Assembly: GCA_963835855.1 (NCBI GenBank)
Contig: CAWIHA010000010.1
Location: 14,881-78,880 of the forward strand
DNA from: CAWIHA01 sp963835855
GTDB taxonomy: Bacteria > Acidobacteriota > Terriglobia > Bryobacterales > Bryobacteraceae
Length of the DNA stretch: 64,000 nt
Reading direction: 5' to 3'
Part shown: positions 49,243 through 57,181 of the stretch, piece by piece
Layout: every line of letters starts with the position of its first letter
Position numbering within the stretch: the stretch's first letter is position 1
Program-made: the position numbers and the translations under genes
Notes under the pieces: model-generated
What the model was told of the DNA's origin: nothing
The model's database searches: none
The model's input: only the letters and a program-made list of their open reading frames with translations

Positions 49243-50097
49243 ATGTTTGATCCTGGTGACGGGACGGCAATGGCACTAGCCCAGGAAGGCAAGGTTCGCA
49301 TCATCGCGTTCGGCGCCCATCCCGACGATTGCGACGTCCGATTCGGCGGCACGGCTGCCAAATTCGCCGCGATGGGCTACGCCGTCAAGTTTGTTTCCGT
49401 AACCAATGGGGATGCAGGCCATCAGAGCCAGGGTGGCGGCGCGCTGGCGAAGCGGCGGCGGGCCGAAGCGGCGGAAGCGGGGCGGCGGCTCGGGATCGCG
49501 GAATCCATTACGCTCGATAACCACGATGGCGAGTTGATGCCGACGCTCGGAGTGCGCGAGCAGATCATACGGCTCATTCGCCAATGGAACGCCGGCCTCG
49601 TGCTGGCGCCGCGGCCGGTCGATTATCATCCCGATCATCGCTCCACCGGCGTGCTGTTACAGGATGCGGCCTTCATGGTGACCGTGCCGAATATCTGCCC
49701 GGACACGCCGGCGCTGCGCAAGACCCCGGTCTTCCTGTATGTCGAGGACCAGTTCCAGAAACCATCGCCGTTCCGGCCGGACATCGCGATCGACATCGAT
49801 GACGTTTGGGCGAAGAAGATCGACGCGCTGGACGCGCACGAGTCGCAGATGTACGAATGGCTGCCGTGGCATCGTGGCGTTCTGGATCAAGTGCCAAAAG
49901 ATCCGGCTGAGCGCAAGAGAGTGTTCACCCGCCCACACGATGCCGGTATAACACCGGCAGCGCGCAAAGCGCTCGTCAAACTCTACGGGCCGAAGCGCGC
50001 CCAGCGCATTCAACACGCCGAGGCGTTCGAGCTCTGCGAGTACGGAGTGCAGCCCAGTCCGGAGGCGTTACGCAAGCTGTTCCCGATGATCCCGTGA
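49243..50097 (+). CDS. PIG-L family deacetylase
   Basis: 284 aa Zn-dependent N-deacetylase family. IIAFGAHPDDCDVRFGGTAAKF and VDYHPDHRSTGVLLQDA give the metal ligands. Distinct from the BshB1 gene at 20662: longer, with a different middle region (YVEDQFQKPSPFRPD). BshB2-like or sugar deacetylase function possible. The start may be ATG 49243 or ATG 49270. Its stop overlaps the selA start (GTGA), so they are coupled. Confidence 0.85.
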   Translation: MFDPGDGTAMALAQEGKVRIIAFGAHPDDCDVRFGGTAAKFAAMGYAVKFVSVTNGDAGHQSQGGGALAKRRRAEAAEAGRRLGIAESITLDNHDGELMPTLGVREQIIRLIRQWNAGLVLAPRPVDYHPDHRSTGVLLQDAAFMVTVPNICPDTPALRKTPVFLYVEDQFQKPSPFRPDIAIDIDDVWAKKIDALDAHESQMYEWLPWHRGVLDQVPKDPAERKRVFTRPHDAGITPAARKALVKLYGPKRAQRIQHAEAFELCEYGVQPSPEALRKLFPMIP

Positions 50098-51485
50098 GTC
50101 CAGCGGACCAATTCCGCAGCCTGCCGTCAGTCGATGAGGCGCTCTCGAAGCTCGCGTACCTGGAAGGCCGCTTTCCCAGACGCCTTATCGTCGCGGAGAT
50201 CCGGCGCGCGCTCGAGCAGGCGCGCACCGCACTCCGCTCTGGCGGCCATCGATCCGCGCCGATCGAAGCCGAAGTCGAGCGCAGTCTGGAGCGGCTTGCC
50301 GCTCCCTCTTTGCGAAGGGTGATCAACGCCACTGGCGTGGTCCTCCACACGAACCTCGGCCGCGCGCCGCTGGCGGGGTTCGCGCCGATCCACGGCTATT
50401 CGAATCTGGAATACGACCTCGAGGCTGGCCGGCGCGGAAAGCGCGACGCGCATATCGCCCCGCTGCTGGAGCGCTTGCTCGGCAAACCCGCCATCGCCGT
50501 CAACAACAACGCTGCGGCGGTTTACCTCGCGTTGCACGAGCTCGCAGCCGGCGGAGAGGTGATCGTCTCGCGCGGCGAGTTAATCGAGATCGGCGACGGC
50601 TTCCGCATTCCGGAGATCATGGCGCAATCGGGCGCGGTGGTGCACGAGGCCGGCACGACCAACCGCACGCACATCGACGACTACCGTGCCGCGGTCAATG
50701 AGCACACGCGCCTGCTGCTGCGCGTGCACCCAAGCAATTTCCGGATCCAAGGTTTCACATCCCGGCCAGCGCTCGAAGAGCTGGTTGCGCTCGGCCAGGA
50801 AAAGTGCATCCCGGTCTACGAGGACCTCGGGAGCGGCTGCGTGGCCGACCTAGGCGCTTACAGCCTGGACGAGCCTGTCGTTGCGGCAAGCCTGGAGGCC
50901 GGCGTGGACCTGGTTTCCTTCAGCGGAGACAAGCTGCCCGGAGGACCGCAGGCGGGTATTCTCGCCGGCCGCGCCGACCTGGTCGCGCGCCTGCGCCGCA
51001 ACCCGATGTACCGCGCATTGCGCCTCGATAAGCTCATTCTGCAATCGCTCGAAACGACGTTGCGCAACCTGCTGCTCGAGCGATACGACCGCATTCCAAC
51101 GCTCGCGATGCTCGGCCAGAGCGCGGAGGACATCCGCGCGCGTGCCGAGCGCGTCATGGCCGAGTTGCGCGCAGCTGAGTTGCAAGGGATCACCGCCGAG
51201 CTTGTGCCGGGGCGCTCGGTCATCGGCGGCGGCTCCACGCCCGGGCAATCGCTGCCCTCATGGCTGATTGCGATTGCATCGGAGGATATCGTCCGCTTTG
51301 AGCAGAGGTTGCGGACGGGGGCGCCGCCGGTCGTCGCGCGCATCGAGCACGACCGCCTGCTCATCGATTTGCGGACTGTCTTTCCGGAGGAAGAACGCGA
51401 GTTGACCGCCGCGCTGGAAGCTGCTTCAGCCGGGCCAGCCTTAAGGATCAGGCCCGTTCCTGGTAGGTGCCGTCGGCCGTGTTGA
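50094..51485 (+). CDS. selA: L-seryl-tRNA(Sec) selenium transferase
   Basis: 463 aa PLP enzyme converting Ser-tRNA(Sec) to Sec-tRNA(Sec). INATGVVLHTNLGRAPL, AVNNNAAAVYLALHELA, SRGELIEIGDGFRIPEI and the PLP Lys in SFSGDKLPGGPQAG are diagnostic. GTG start overlapping the previous TGA. Its 3' end overlaps the convergent efp gene by 38 bases. No selB, selD or tRNA-Sec was seen here, so selenocysteine use is suggested but not shown. Confidence 0.93.
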   Translation: MSPADQFRSLPSVDEALSKLAYLEGRFPRRLIVAEIRRALEQARTALRSGGHRSAPIEAEVERSLERLAAPSLRRVINATGVVLHTNLGRAPLAGFAPIHGYSNLEYDLEAGRRGKRDAHIAPLLERLLGKPAIAVNNNAAAVYLALHELAAGGEVIVSRGELIEIGDGFRIPEIMAQSGAVVHEAGTTNRTHIDDYRAAVNEHTRLLLRVHPSNFRIQGFTSRPALEELVALGQEKCIPVYEDLGSGCVADLGAYSLDEPVVAASLEAGVDLVSFSGDKLPGGPQAGILAGRADLVARLRRNPMYRALRLDKLILQSLETTLRNLLLERYDRIPTLAMLGQSAEDIRARAERVMAELRAAELQGITAELVPGRSVIGGGSTPGQSLPSWLIAIASEDIVRFEQRLRTGAPPVVARIEHDRLLIDLRTVFPEEERELTAALEAASAGPALRIRPVPGRCRRPC

Positions 51486-52005
51486 CTCGGATCTTTTCGC
51501 CGGGATTGATGAACGGCGGCACCTGTACGACTAGCCCCGTTTCCAGCTTCGCCGGCTTGGTTACGTTCGAGACCGTTGCGCCCTTCAATCCAGGCTCGGT
51601 CTCGACGACGGTCATGTCAATGGTCTGCGGCAGTTCGACGCTGATCGGCTTCCCTTCATAGAACTCCACGGTCACATTAAGCTGCGGAATCAGGTACTGA
51701 ACCGCGTCGCCAAGAAGGTCTCTCATCAGGTGCATCTGCTCGAAGGTCTCGGTGTTCATGAAGTAGTAGTATTCGCCGTCGTCGTACAGATACTGCATCT
51801 GGTGCTCTTCGAGGGCGGCGCGCTCGACGCGGTCTTCCGACGAGAATCGGTGCTCGGTCATGTTGCCGCTGCGAAGGTTCCGCATCTTGGCCTGCACGAA
51901 ACCGCGGAGGTTGCCCGGAGTACGGTGGAACACGCTGAAAATCGAGTAGAGTTCGTTATTGAACTTGATTACCATTCCCGGGCGCATCTGGGTAGCGGAG
52001 ATCAT
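51448..52005 (-). CDS. efp: Elongation factor P
   Basis: 185 aa. Relieves ribosome stalling at proline stretches. MISATQMRPGMVIKFNNELY, then the loop HRTPGNLRGFVQAKMRNL, and the C-terminal PPFINPGEKIRVNTADG are typical. The residue at the position of E. coli Lys34 is Asn32, with an Arg two residues later, so the usual Lys (EpmA) or Arg (EarP) modification site is absent at that point. Convergent with selA. Confidence 0.95.
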   Translation of the reverse strand: MISATQMRPGMVIKFNNELYSIFSVFHRTPGNLRGFVQAKMRNLRSGNMTEHRFSSEDRVERAALEEHQMQYLYDDGEYYYFMNTETFEQMHLMRDLLGDAVQYLIPQLNVTVEFYEGKPISVELPQTIDMTVVETEPGLKGATVSNVTKPAKLETGLVVQVPPFINPGEKIRVNTADGTYQERA

Positions 52006-52073
52006 TCAGGGAAGCTCCTTGGCGTACAACCGCTTACGGTAGAAGTACATTGTAGCAGGAGGGTTGGTTGATC

Positions 52074-52156
52074 GTGGATCGTGGCTTGTGGATTGCTAAT
52101 GGCGTTTGCGCACCGCAGGCGATCTACGTTTGACGCTCCACACTTCCACGATCCAC
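52074..52156. repeat. Inverted repeat upstream of guaB
   Basis: Perfect 11-base arms GTGGATCGTGG (52074-52084) and CCACGATCCAC (52146-52156) separated by 61 bases, with more partial matches on both sides. Lies between efp and guaB. Could form a large hairpin or be a small repeat element. Confidence 0.55.
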
Positions 52157-52188
52157 AGCCCACCATCGTTCTTGCTGTATCATTGAAT

Positions 52189-53643
52189 ATGGTTGCTGAG
52201 AGTATCCCCGAAGGGCTCACCTTCGACAACGTCCTCCTCTTACCCGAACGAAGCGGCATCGTGCCCGTTGAGGCCGACACCCGCACCTGTCTGAGCCGCA
52301 ACATCGGTTTGAATATTCCCATCGTCAGCGCCGCGATGGATACCGTAACCGAATCGCACCTGGCGATCGCCGTGGCGCGCGAGGGCGGCATTGGCATCAT
52401 CCACCGCAACATGCCCATCGAGCGCCAGGCCGAGGAAGTCGATCGCGTGAAGCGCAGTGAGAGCGGCATGATCGTCGACCCGGTCACGATGGCGCCCGAG
52501 CAGAGAATCTACGAAGCGCTCGAAGTCATGAGGCGCTACCGCATCTCGGGCGTGCCGGTCACGCGCAACGGCCGGCTGGTCGGCATCCTGACGAACCGCG
52601 ACCTGCGTTTCGAAACCCAGCTCGATCAGCCGATCTCGAACGTGATGACGAAGGAACACCTCATCACCGTTCCGGTGGGCACCACTCTCGAAGAGGCCGA
52701 AAAGATCCTTCACCAGCACCGCGTCGAGAAACTGTTGGTCGTCGATGACGACTACAACCTGAAAGGCCTCATCACAGTCAAGGATATTCAGAAGAAGCTG
52801 AAGTATCCGAACGCGGCCAAGGATTCGCAAGGGCGGCTGCGGGTGGGAGCGGCGATCGGCGCAGGGCGCGACTATCTGGAGCGCGCACAGGAGTTGATCC
52901 GGAAGAAGTGCGACGTGCTCGCGGTGGATAGCGCGCACGGCCACAGTGAGCGCGTTCTGGAAGTGGTCCGGACCGTCAAGAGCAGGCTGCCGGACGTGCA
53001 GCTCATCGCGGGCAACGTAGCGACGTACGAAGGCGCCCGCGACTTGATCGCGCTTGGCGCGGACGGCGTTAAGGTCGGCATCGGCCCGGGTTCCATCTGC
53101 ACCACGCGCGTGGTCACCGGCGCGGGTGTCCCGCAGATCACCGCGATCGCGGAGTGCGCGCGCGCGACGCACGAGGCCGGCGTGCCCCTGATCTCCGACG
53201 GCGGCATCAAGTTCTCCGGAGACGTCACCAAAGCCATCGCAGCCGGTGCGGATTGCGTGATGATCGGCAGCCTGTTCGCGGGCACGGACGAGAGCCCGGG
53301 CGAAACCATTCTCTATCAGGGCCGCACGTTCAAAAGCTACCGCGGCATGGGCTCGCTCAGCGCGATGGCGCTCGCCAGCGCCGACCGCTACGGGCAGGAG
53401 CAGAACGCAAAGCTGGTTCCGGAGGGCATCGAAGGCCGCGTCCCGAACAAGGGCCCGCTCTCCGAGCTCGTTTACCAGTTGGTGGGCGGCCTGAAATCCG
53501 GCATGGGCTACTGCGGCGCCGGCAGCATCCGCGAGCTGCAGGGAAAGGCCCGCTTCCTCCGCGTGACTGTAGCTGGCCTGCGCGAGAGCCACGTCCACAA
53601 CGTCATCATCACGAAGGAAGCACCGAACTACCGGTTGGAATAG
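52189..53643 (+). CDS. guaB: IMP dehydrogenase
   Basis: 484 aa. Oxidises IMP to XMP in GTP synthesis. LTFDNVLLLPERS, a CBS pair inserted after about residue 95 (RRYRISGVPV, then GLITVKDIQKK), DSAHGHSERV, the catalytic Cys in GIGPGSICTTRVVTG, and YRGMGSLSAM. The start at ATG 52189 (MVAESIPEGLTFDN) fits the family; the in-frame extension to 52081 crosses the inverted repeat and is not coding. Confidence 0.97.
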   Translation: MVAESIPEGLTFDNVLLLPERSGIVPVEADTRTCLSRNIGLNIPIVSAAMDTVTESHLAIAVAREGGIGIIHRNMPIERQAEEVDRVKRSESGMIVDPVTMAPEQRIYEALEVMRRYRISGVPVTRNGRLVGILTNRDLRFETQLDQPISNVMTKEHLITVPVGTTLEEAEKILHQHRVEKLLVVDDDYNLKGLITVKDIQKKLKYPNAAKDSQGRLRVGAAIGAGRDYLERAQELIRKKCDVLAVDSAHGHSERVLEVVRTVKSRLPDVQLIAGNVATYEGARDLIALGADGVKVGIGPGSICTTRVVTGAGVPQITAIAECARATHEAGVPLISDGGIKFSGDVTKAIAAGADCVMIGSLFAGTDESPGETILYQGRTFKSYRGMGSLSAMALASADRYGQEQNAKLVPEGIEGRVPNKGPLSELVYQLVGGLKSGMGYCGAGSIRELQGKARFLRVTVAGLRESHVHNVIITKEAPNYRLE

Positions 53644-53733
53644 CGGCGGTTCACGCGGCATCTATGCCGCGGTTGCGGCGCACGCTCTCCAGCCGACGTT
53701 GGGGAATTGCTTGGAGGAATCCCGATCGTCGTG

Positions 53734-55092
53734 TTACGTCTTCGATTCCGTCACGCGCGCTTTCAAGCGGCCGCGGGCCAAGCGCACTTGGATGGCGGTG
53801 CCCTCGGGCGCCGCCGAGGCTTCCTTGACCACATTCCCGGCCTCGTCCTGGACGATGGCGTAGCCACGCTCGAGCACGCCGAGTGGGCTGAGTTGCGCGA
53901 GTTGAGCTGAGAGCGCTTCGAGGCGCCCGCGCGTGCGATCCAGGCGCGCCCTGGTCATCTGCACGGCCGCCGCCTCCGCGATTTCCATCCGCCGGCGCGT
54001 GCGCGCGAAACGGAGCCTGAGGTCGAGCGCCCGCAACCTTCCGTCGAGTTCGCGTGTCTGGACCTGCCGCACATCGAGCCAGCGCCGCAGAGCATTTCTC
54101 AGTGCGTAATCGAGCTCGTCTACACGCTGCGACGCGCGGCCGGTCCGCCGGTGCAACAGCGGGCCGATGCGGTCGAGGCCAAGCTCATATAATTGCCGCG
54201 CGGCGTTCATGAGCCGGTACCGCAGCCGCTGCTGGAGCTTCGATTCCGCGGCGCCGATCTGCTCGAGGACTTGCTCGCGCGTTCCGATCACCAGCTCCGC
54301 GGCGGCCGAGGGCGTGGGCGCACGGAGATCGGCGGCAAAATCGGCGATCGTGAAATCGGTCTCATGCCCGACGGCCGAAATGACGGGCACGGAGGATGCT
54401 GCGATCGCCCGTGCGACCGCCTCTTCGTTGAATGTCCAAAGGTCTTCGAGCGAGCCGCCGCCGCGGCCCACAATCACGACATCGGGCCACCCCGAGTGGC
54501 TGAAGTATTCGATGCCGCGGGTGACTTCCTCGACCGACCCCTCGCCCTGCACCTGCGCGGGAAACAACCGGATGTGCAACCCGGGGAAGCGGCGTCCCAG
54601 GACCTGAAGTAAATCGCGGATCGCCGCGCCGCTGGGTGAGGTCACGATGCCGATCCTCCGCGGAAACCGGGGGATTGGGCGCTTACGCGCCGCGTCGAAC
54701 AGACCTTCGGCGGCCAGCTTCTTCTTGAGCTGTTCGAAGGCGAACTGCAACGCGCCGTGGCCCTGCGGCTCGAGATGCTCCACCAGCAACTGATATTCGC
54801 CGCGCACCTCATAAACGTCGATACGCCCGCGCGCGATCACCGCAATGCCATCCTGGGGTTTGAATTTCAGATACCGCGCCGTAGTGCGGAACGAGACGCA
54901 GCGCAACTGGGCATCCTGCTCCTTCAGCGTGAAGTAGTAATGGCCGCTCGAGGCCAGCCGCACGCCCGAGATCTCTCCCCTGACCCACACGTCCTGGAAC
55001 TCGCCCTCGAGCACGTTGCGAATGGCGGCGTTCAGTTCGCTCACGCTGAAAACCCGCCGTGGGGGCGCGAATTGAAATGCGATCTGCTCCAT
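53734..55092 (-). CDS. xseA: Exodeoxyribonuclease VII large subunit
   Basis: 452 aa. N-terminal OB-fold (VWVRGEISGVRLASSGHYYF), then the catalytic domain with IGIVTSPSGAAIRDLL, VVIVGRGGGSLEDLWTFNEE and ISAVGHETDFTIADFAADLRA, followed by a long coiled-coil region (about 270-400). All as expected for XseA. No xseB was found next to it, although it commonly follows xseA. Convergent with guaB; divergent from glnA. Confidence 0.95.
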   Translation of the reverse strand: MEQIAFQFAPPRRVFSVSELNAAIRNVLEGEFQDVWVRGEISGVRLASSGHYYFTLKEQDAQLRCVSFRTTARYLKFKPQDGIAVIARGRIDVYEVRGEYQLLVEHLEPQGHGALQFAFEQLKKKLAAEGLFDAARKRPIPRFPRRIGIVTSPSGAAIRDLLQVLGRRFPGLHIRLFPAQVQGEGSVEEVTRGIEYFSHSGWPDVVIVGRGGGSLEDLWTFNEEAVARAIAASSVPVISAVGHETDFTIADFAADLRAPTPSAAAELVIGTREQVLEQIGAAESKLQQRLRYRLMNAARQLYELGLDRIGPLLHRRTGRASQRVDELDYALRNALRRWLDVRQVQTRELDGRLRALDLRLRFARTRRRMEIAEAAAVQMTRARLDRTRGRLEALSAQLAQLSPLGVLERGYAIVQDEAGNVVKEASAAPEGTAIQVRLARGRLKARVTESKT

Positions 55093-55117
55093 CGGCAGCC
55101 GTTAACGGAATCTTCGA

Positions 55118-55146
55118 TTGACCTTCCTGGCTCCATCCGCTATTCT
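55118..55146 (+). promoter_or_regulatory. Sigma70-type promoter of glnA
   Basis: TTGACC (55118-55123), 17-base spacer, TATTCT (55141-55146), about 58 bases before the glnA ATG. No GG-N10-GC sigma54 pair noticed at this position. Confidence 0.65.
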
Positions 55147-55203
55147 AATTGACAATAGCGGTTGCGGATTCCCACCAAAACTGTGCTCACGAACGGAGGA
55201 TCA

Positions 55204-56613
55204 ATGAGTCCTAAGGAATTATTGGAGTTTGCGAAGAAGAACAACGCCGGGCAAATCGATTTGCGGTTCAGCGATATTCCCGGCCTTTGGCATCATGTGT
55301 CCTATCCCATTTCGCAACTGAGCGAGGAAGCCCTGGAAGAGGGCTACGGTTTCGATGGATCGAGCATCCGCGCTTGGGCGGCCATCAGCGAGAGCGACAT
55401 GCTGCTCATGCCGGACCCGGCCACGGCATTTATGGACCCGTTCGCGGAGACGGCCACGTTGGTAATGATCGCCAACGTCAAGGACCCGATCACGCACCAG
55501 AGCTACGAGCGCGACCCGCGCTGGATCGCCCGCAAAGCCGAAATGTACCTGAAGAACTCCGGCGTGGCCGACACTGCCTACTTCGGCGCCGAGGCCGAGT
55601 TCTTCATCTTTGATAACATCCGGTTCGACCAGGACCAGCATTCCGGGTTCTACTTTATCGACGCCGAAGAGGGCCGTTGGAACTCGAGCCGTGAGAAAGA
55701 CAACCTGGGTTACCGGCCGCGTTACAAGGAAGGATACTTCCCCGTTCCGCCCACCGACCATTATCAGGACCTGCGCAGCGAAATGGTCGAGACCATGCAG
55801 CGCTGCGGGCTGACCGTGGAGTGCCATCACCATGAGGTGGCGACCGGCGGGCAGGCCGAGATCGATCTGAAGTTCAACGCGCTGCTAAAATCGGCCGATG
55901 CGATGATGCTGTACAAATACATCACGCGCAACGTCGCCAACCAGCACGGCAAGACGGTGACCTTCATGCCGAAGCCGCTGTTCGCCGATAATGGCAGCGG
56001 CATGCACTGTCACCAGAGCCTGTGGAAAGGCGGTCAACCGCTGTTCTCGGGCGATTGCTACGCCGGGCTGAGCCAGATGGCGTTGTGGTACATCGGCGGG
56101 CTGCTGAAGCACGCGCGGTCGCTTTCGGCGATCATCGCGCCGACGACGAACAGCTACAAGCGCCTGGTGCCAGGCTATGAAGCGCCGGTGAACCTGGCGT
56201 ATTCGCGGCGGAATCGCTCGGCGGCGGTGCGCATCCCGATGTACTCCTCGAGCCCGAAGGCAAAGCGCATCGAGTTCCGCCCGCCGGACCCGTCGGCGAA
56301 CCCGTACCTGGCGTTTGCGGCGATGATGATGGCCGGTCTGGATGGCGTGCTGAACAAGATCAGCCCCGGCGAGCCGCTCGATAAGGACATTTACGACCTC
56401 TCGCCCGAGGAGCTGAGCGGAGTGCCGTCGATGCCGGGCTCACTCGAGGAGGCTCTGAACTGCCTCGAGGAGGATCACGGATTCCTGCTCAAGGGGGATG
56501 TCTTCAGCGAAGAGCTGCTCGAGGCGTTTATCGATTACAAGCGTAAGAACGAGGCGGACGCGGTGCGCTTGCGGCCGCACCCGTACGAGTTCGCGCTGTA
56601 TTACGACATCTAG
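55204..56613 (+). CDS. glnA: Glutamine synthetase type I
   Basis: 469 aa. ATP-dependent glutamate plus ammonia to glutamine. YGFDGSSIRAWA, FFGAEAEFFIF-like block (AYFGAEAEFFIFD), FMPKPLFADNGSGMHCHQS and APTTNSYKRLVPGYEAP are catalytic signatures. DKDIYDLSPEEL contains Tyr397, the adenylylation site of GSI-beta, matching the presence of glnE downstream. The start at 55204 has GGAGG 6 bases upstream; an in-frame ATG-less extension to 55162 is not needed. Confidence 0.97.
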   Translation: MSPKELLEFAKKNNAGQIDLRFSDIPGLWHHVSYPISQLSEEALEEGYGFDGSSIRAWAAISESDMLLMPDPATAFMDPFAETATLVMIANVKDPITHQSYERDPRWIARKAEMYLKNSGVADTAYFGAEAEFFIFDNIRFDQDQHSGFYFIDAEEGRWNSSREKDNLGYRPRYKEGYFPVPPTDHYQDLRSEMVETMQRCGLTVECHHHEVATGGQAEIDLKFNALLKSADAMMLYKYITRNVANQHGKTVTFMPKPLFADNGSGMHCHQSLWKGGQPLFSGDCYAGLSQMALWYIGGLLKHARSLSAIIAPTTNSYKRLVPGYEAPVNLAYSRRNRSAAVRIPMYSSSPKAKRIEFRPPDPSANPYLAFAAMMMAGLDGVLNKISPGEPLDKDIYDLSPEELSGVPSMPGSLEEALNCLEEDHGFLLKGDVFSEELLEAFIDYKRKNEADAVRLRPHPYEFALYYDI

Positions 56614-56680
56614 GAACGGGGAGTGGGTTGCGGAGCCGCCCGGCTGCCCACAACCCAGATCCTGCAACCAGCAACCCTGC

Positions 56681-57175
56681 ATGCAAGGGACTGTCGTCCA
56701 GATCAGCCTTTCACCAGGCGGGCTGCCCAAATGGCCGGCCACCGAGGCGTATCTCACGCCGCTGGGATTTCAAGGCGACGGCGTCGCGCACCCGAATGTC
56801 CACGGCGGGCCGCAAAGGGCCGTGCTTCTCATTGGCGCGGAAGTTACCGATGAGCTCACCGCACGCGGGTACCCGCTGTTTTACGGTGCGCTGGGTGAGA
56901 ATCTGACGACGCGCGGGCTCGACCGCCGGCAAATCAGGCCCGGGCAACGCTTCCGTGTGGGCGGGGCGGTTGTCGAAATCACGAAACCGCGCGGTCCCTG
57001 CTCTGCCTTGGACGTTTACGGCGCCGAGTTAAAGAATGAAATCTACGACCAGGCGGTGAAAGCAGGCGATTCCGCGTCGCCCCGCTGGGGGCTGAGCGGA
57101 TTTTATGCCGCAGTGGTCAAGCCAGGCTGGGTTCGCACAAACGATATAATCCGGGTGTTGGATGAAGCGGTGTAG
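56681..57175 (+). CDS. MOSC-domain protein
   Basis: 164 aa, essentially one MOSC (Moco sulfurase C-terminal) domain. PNVHGGPQRAVLLI, YGALGENLTTRGLD, FRVGGAVVEITKPRGPC with the conserved Cys, and RWGLSGFYAAVVKPG. Members bind sulfur or transfer it and include YiiM-type N-hydroxylated base reductases. Sits between glnA and glnE on the same strand, 6 bases before glnE. Confidence 0.88.
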   Translation: MQGTVVQISLSPGGLPKWPATEAYLTPLGFQGDGVAHPNVHGGPQRAVLLIGAEVTDELTARGYPLFYGALGENLTTRGLDRRQIRPGQRFRVGGAVVEITKPRGPCSALDVYGAELKNEIYDQAVKAGDSASPRWGLSGFYAAVVKPGWVRTNDIIRVLDEAV

Positions 57176-57181
57176 CTGCCG

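Noticed and set aside
53655..53670. Terminator after guaB (perfect 7-bp hairpin GCGGCAT/ATGCCGC)
   Set aside because: No T-run follows on either strand and the loop is only two bases; could be a pause or protein site, but not enough for an intrinsic terminator call.
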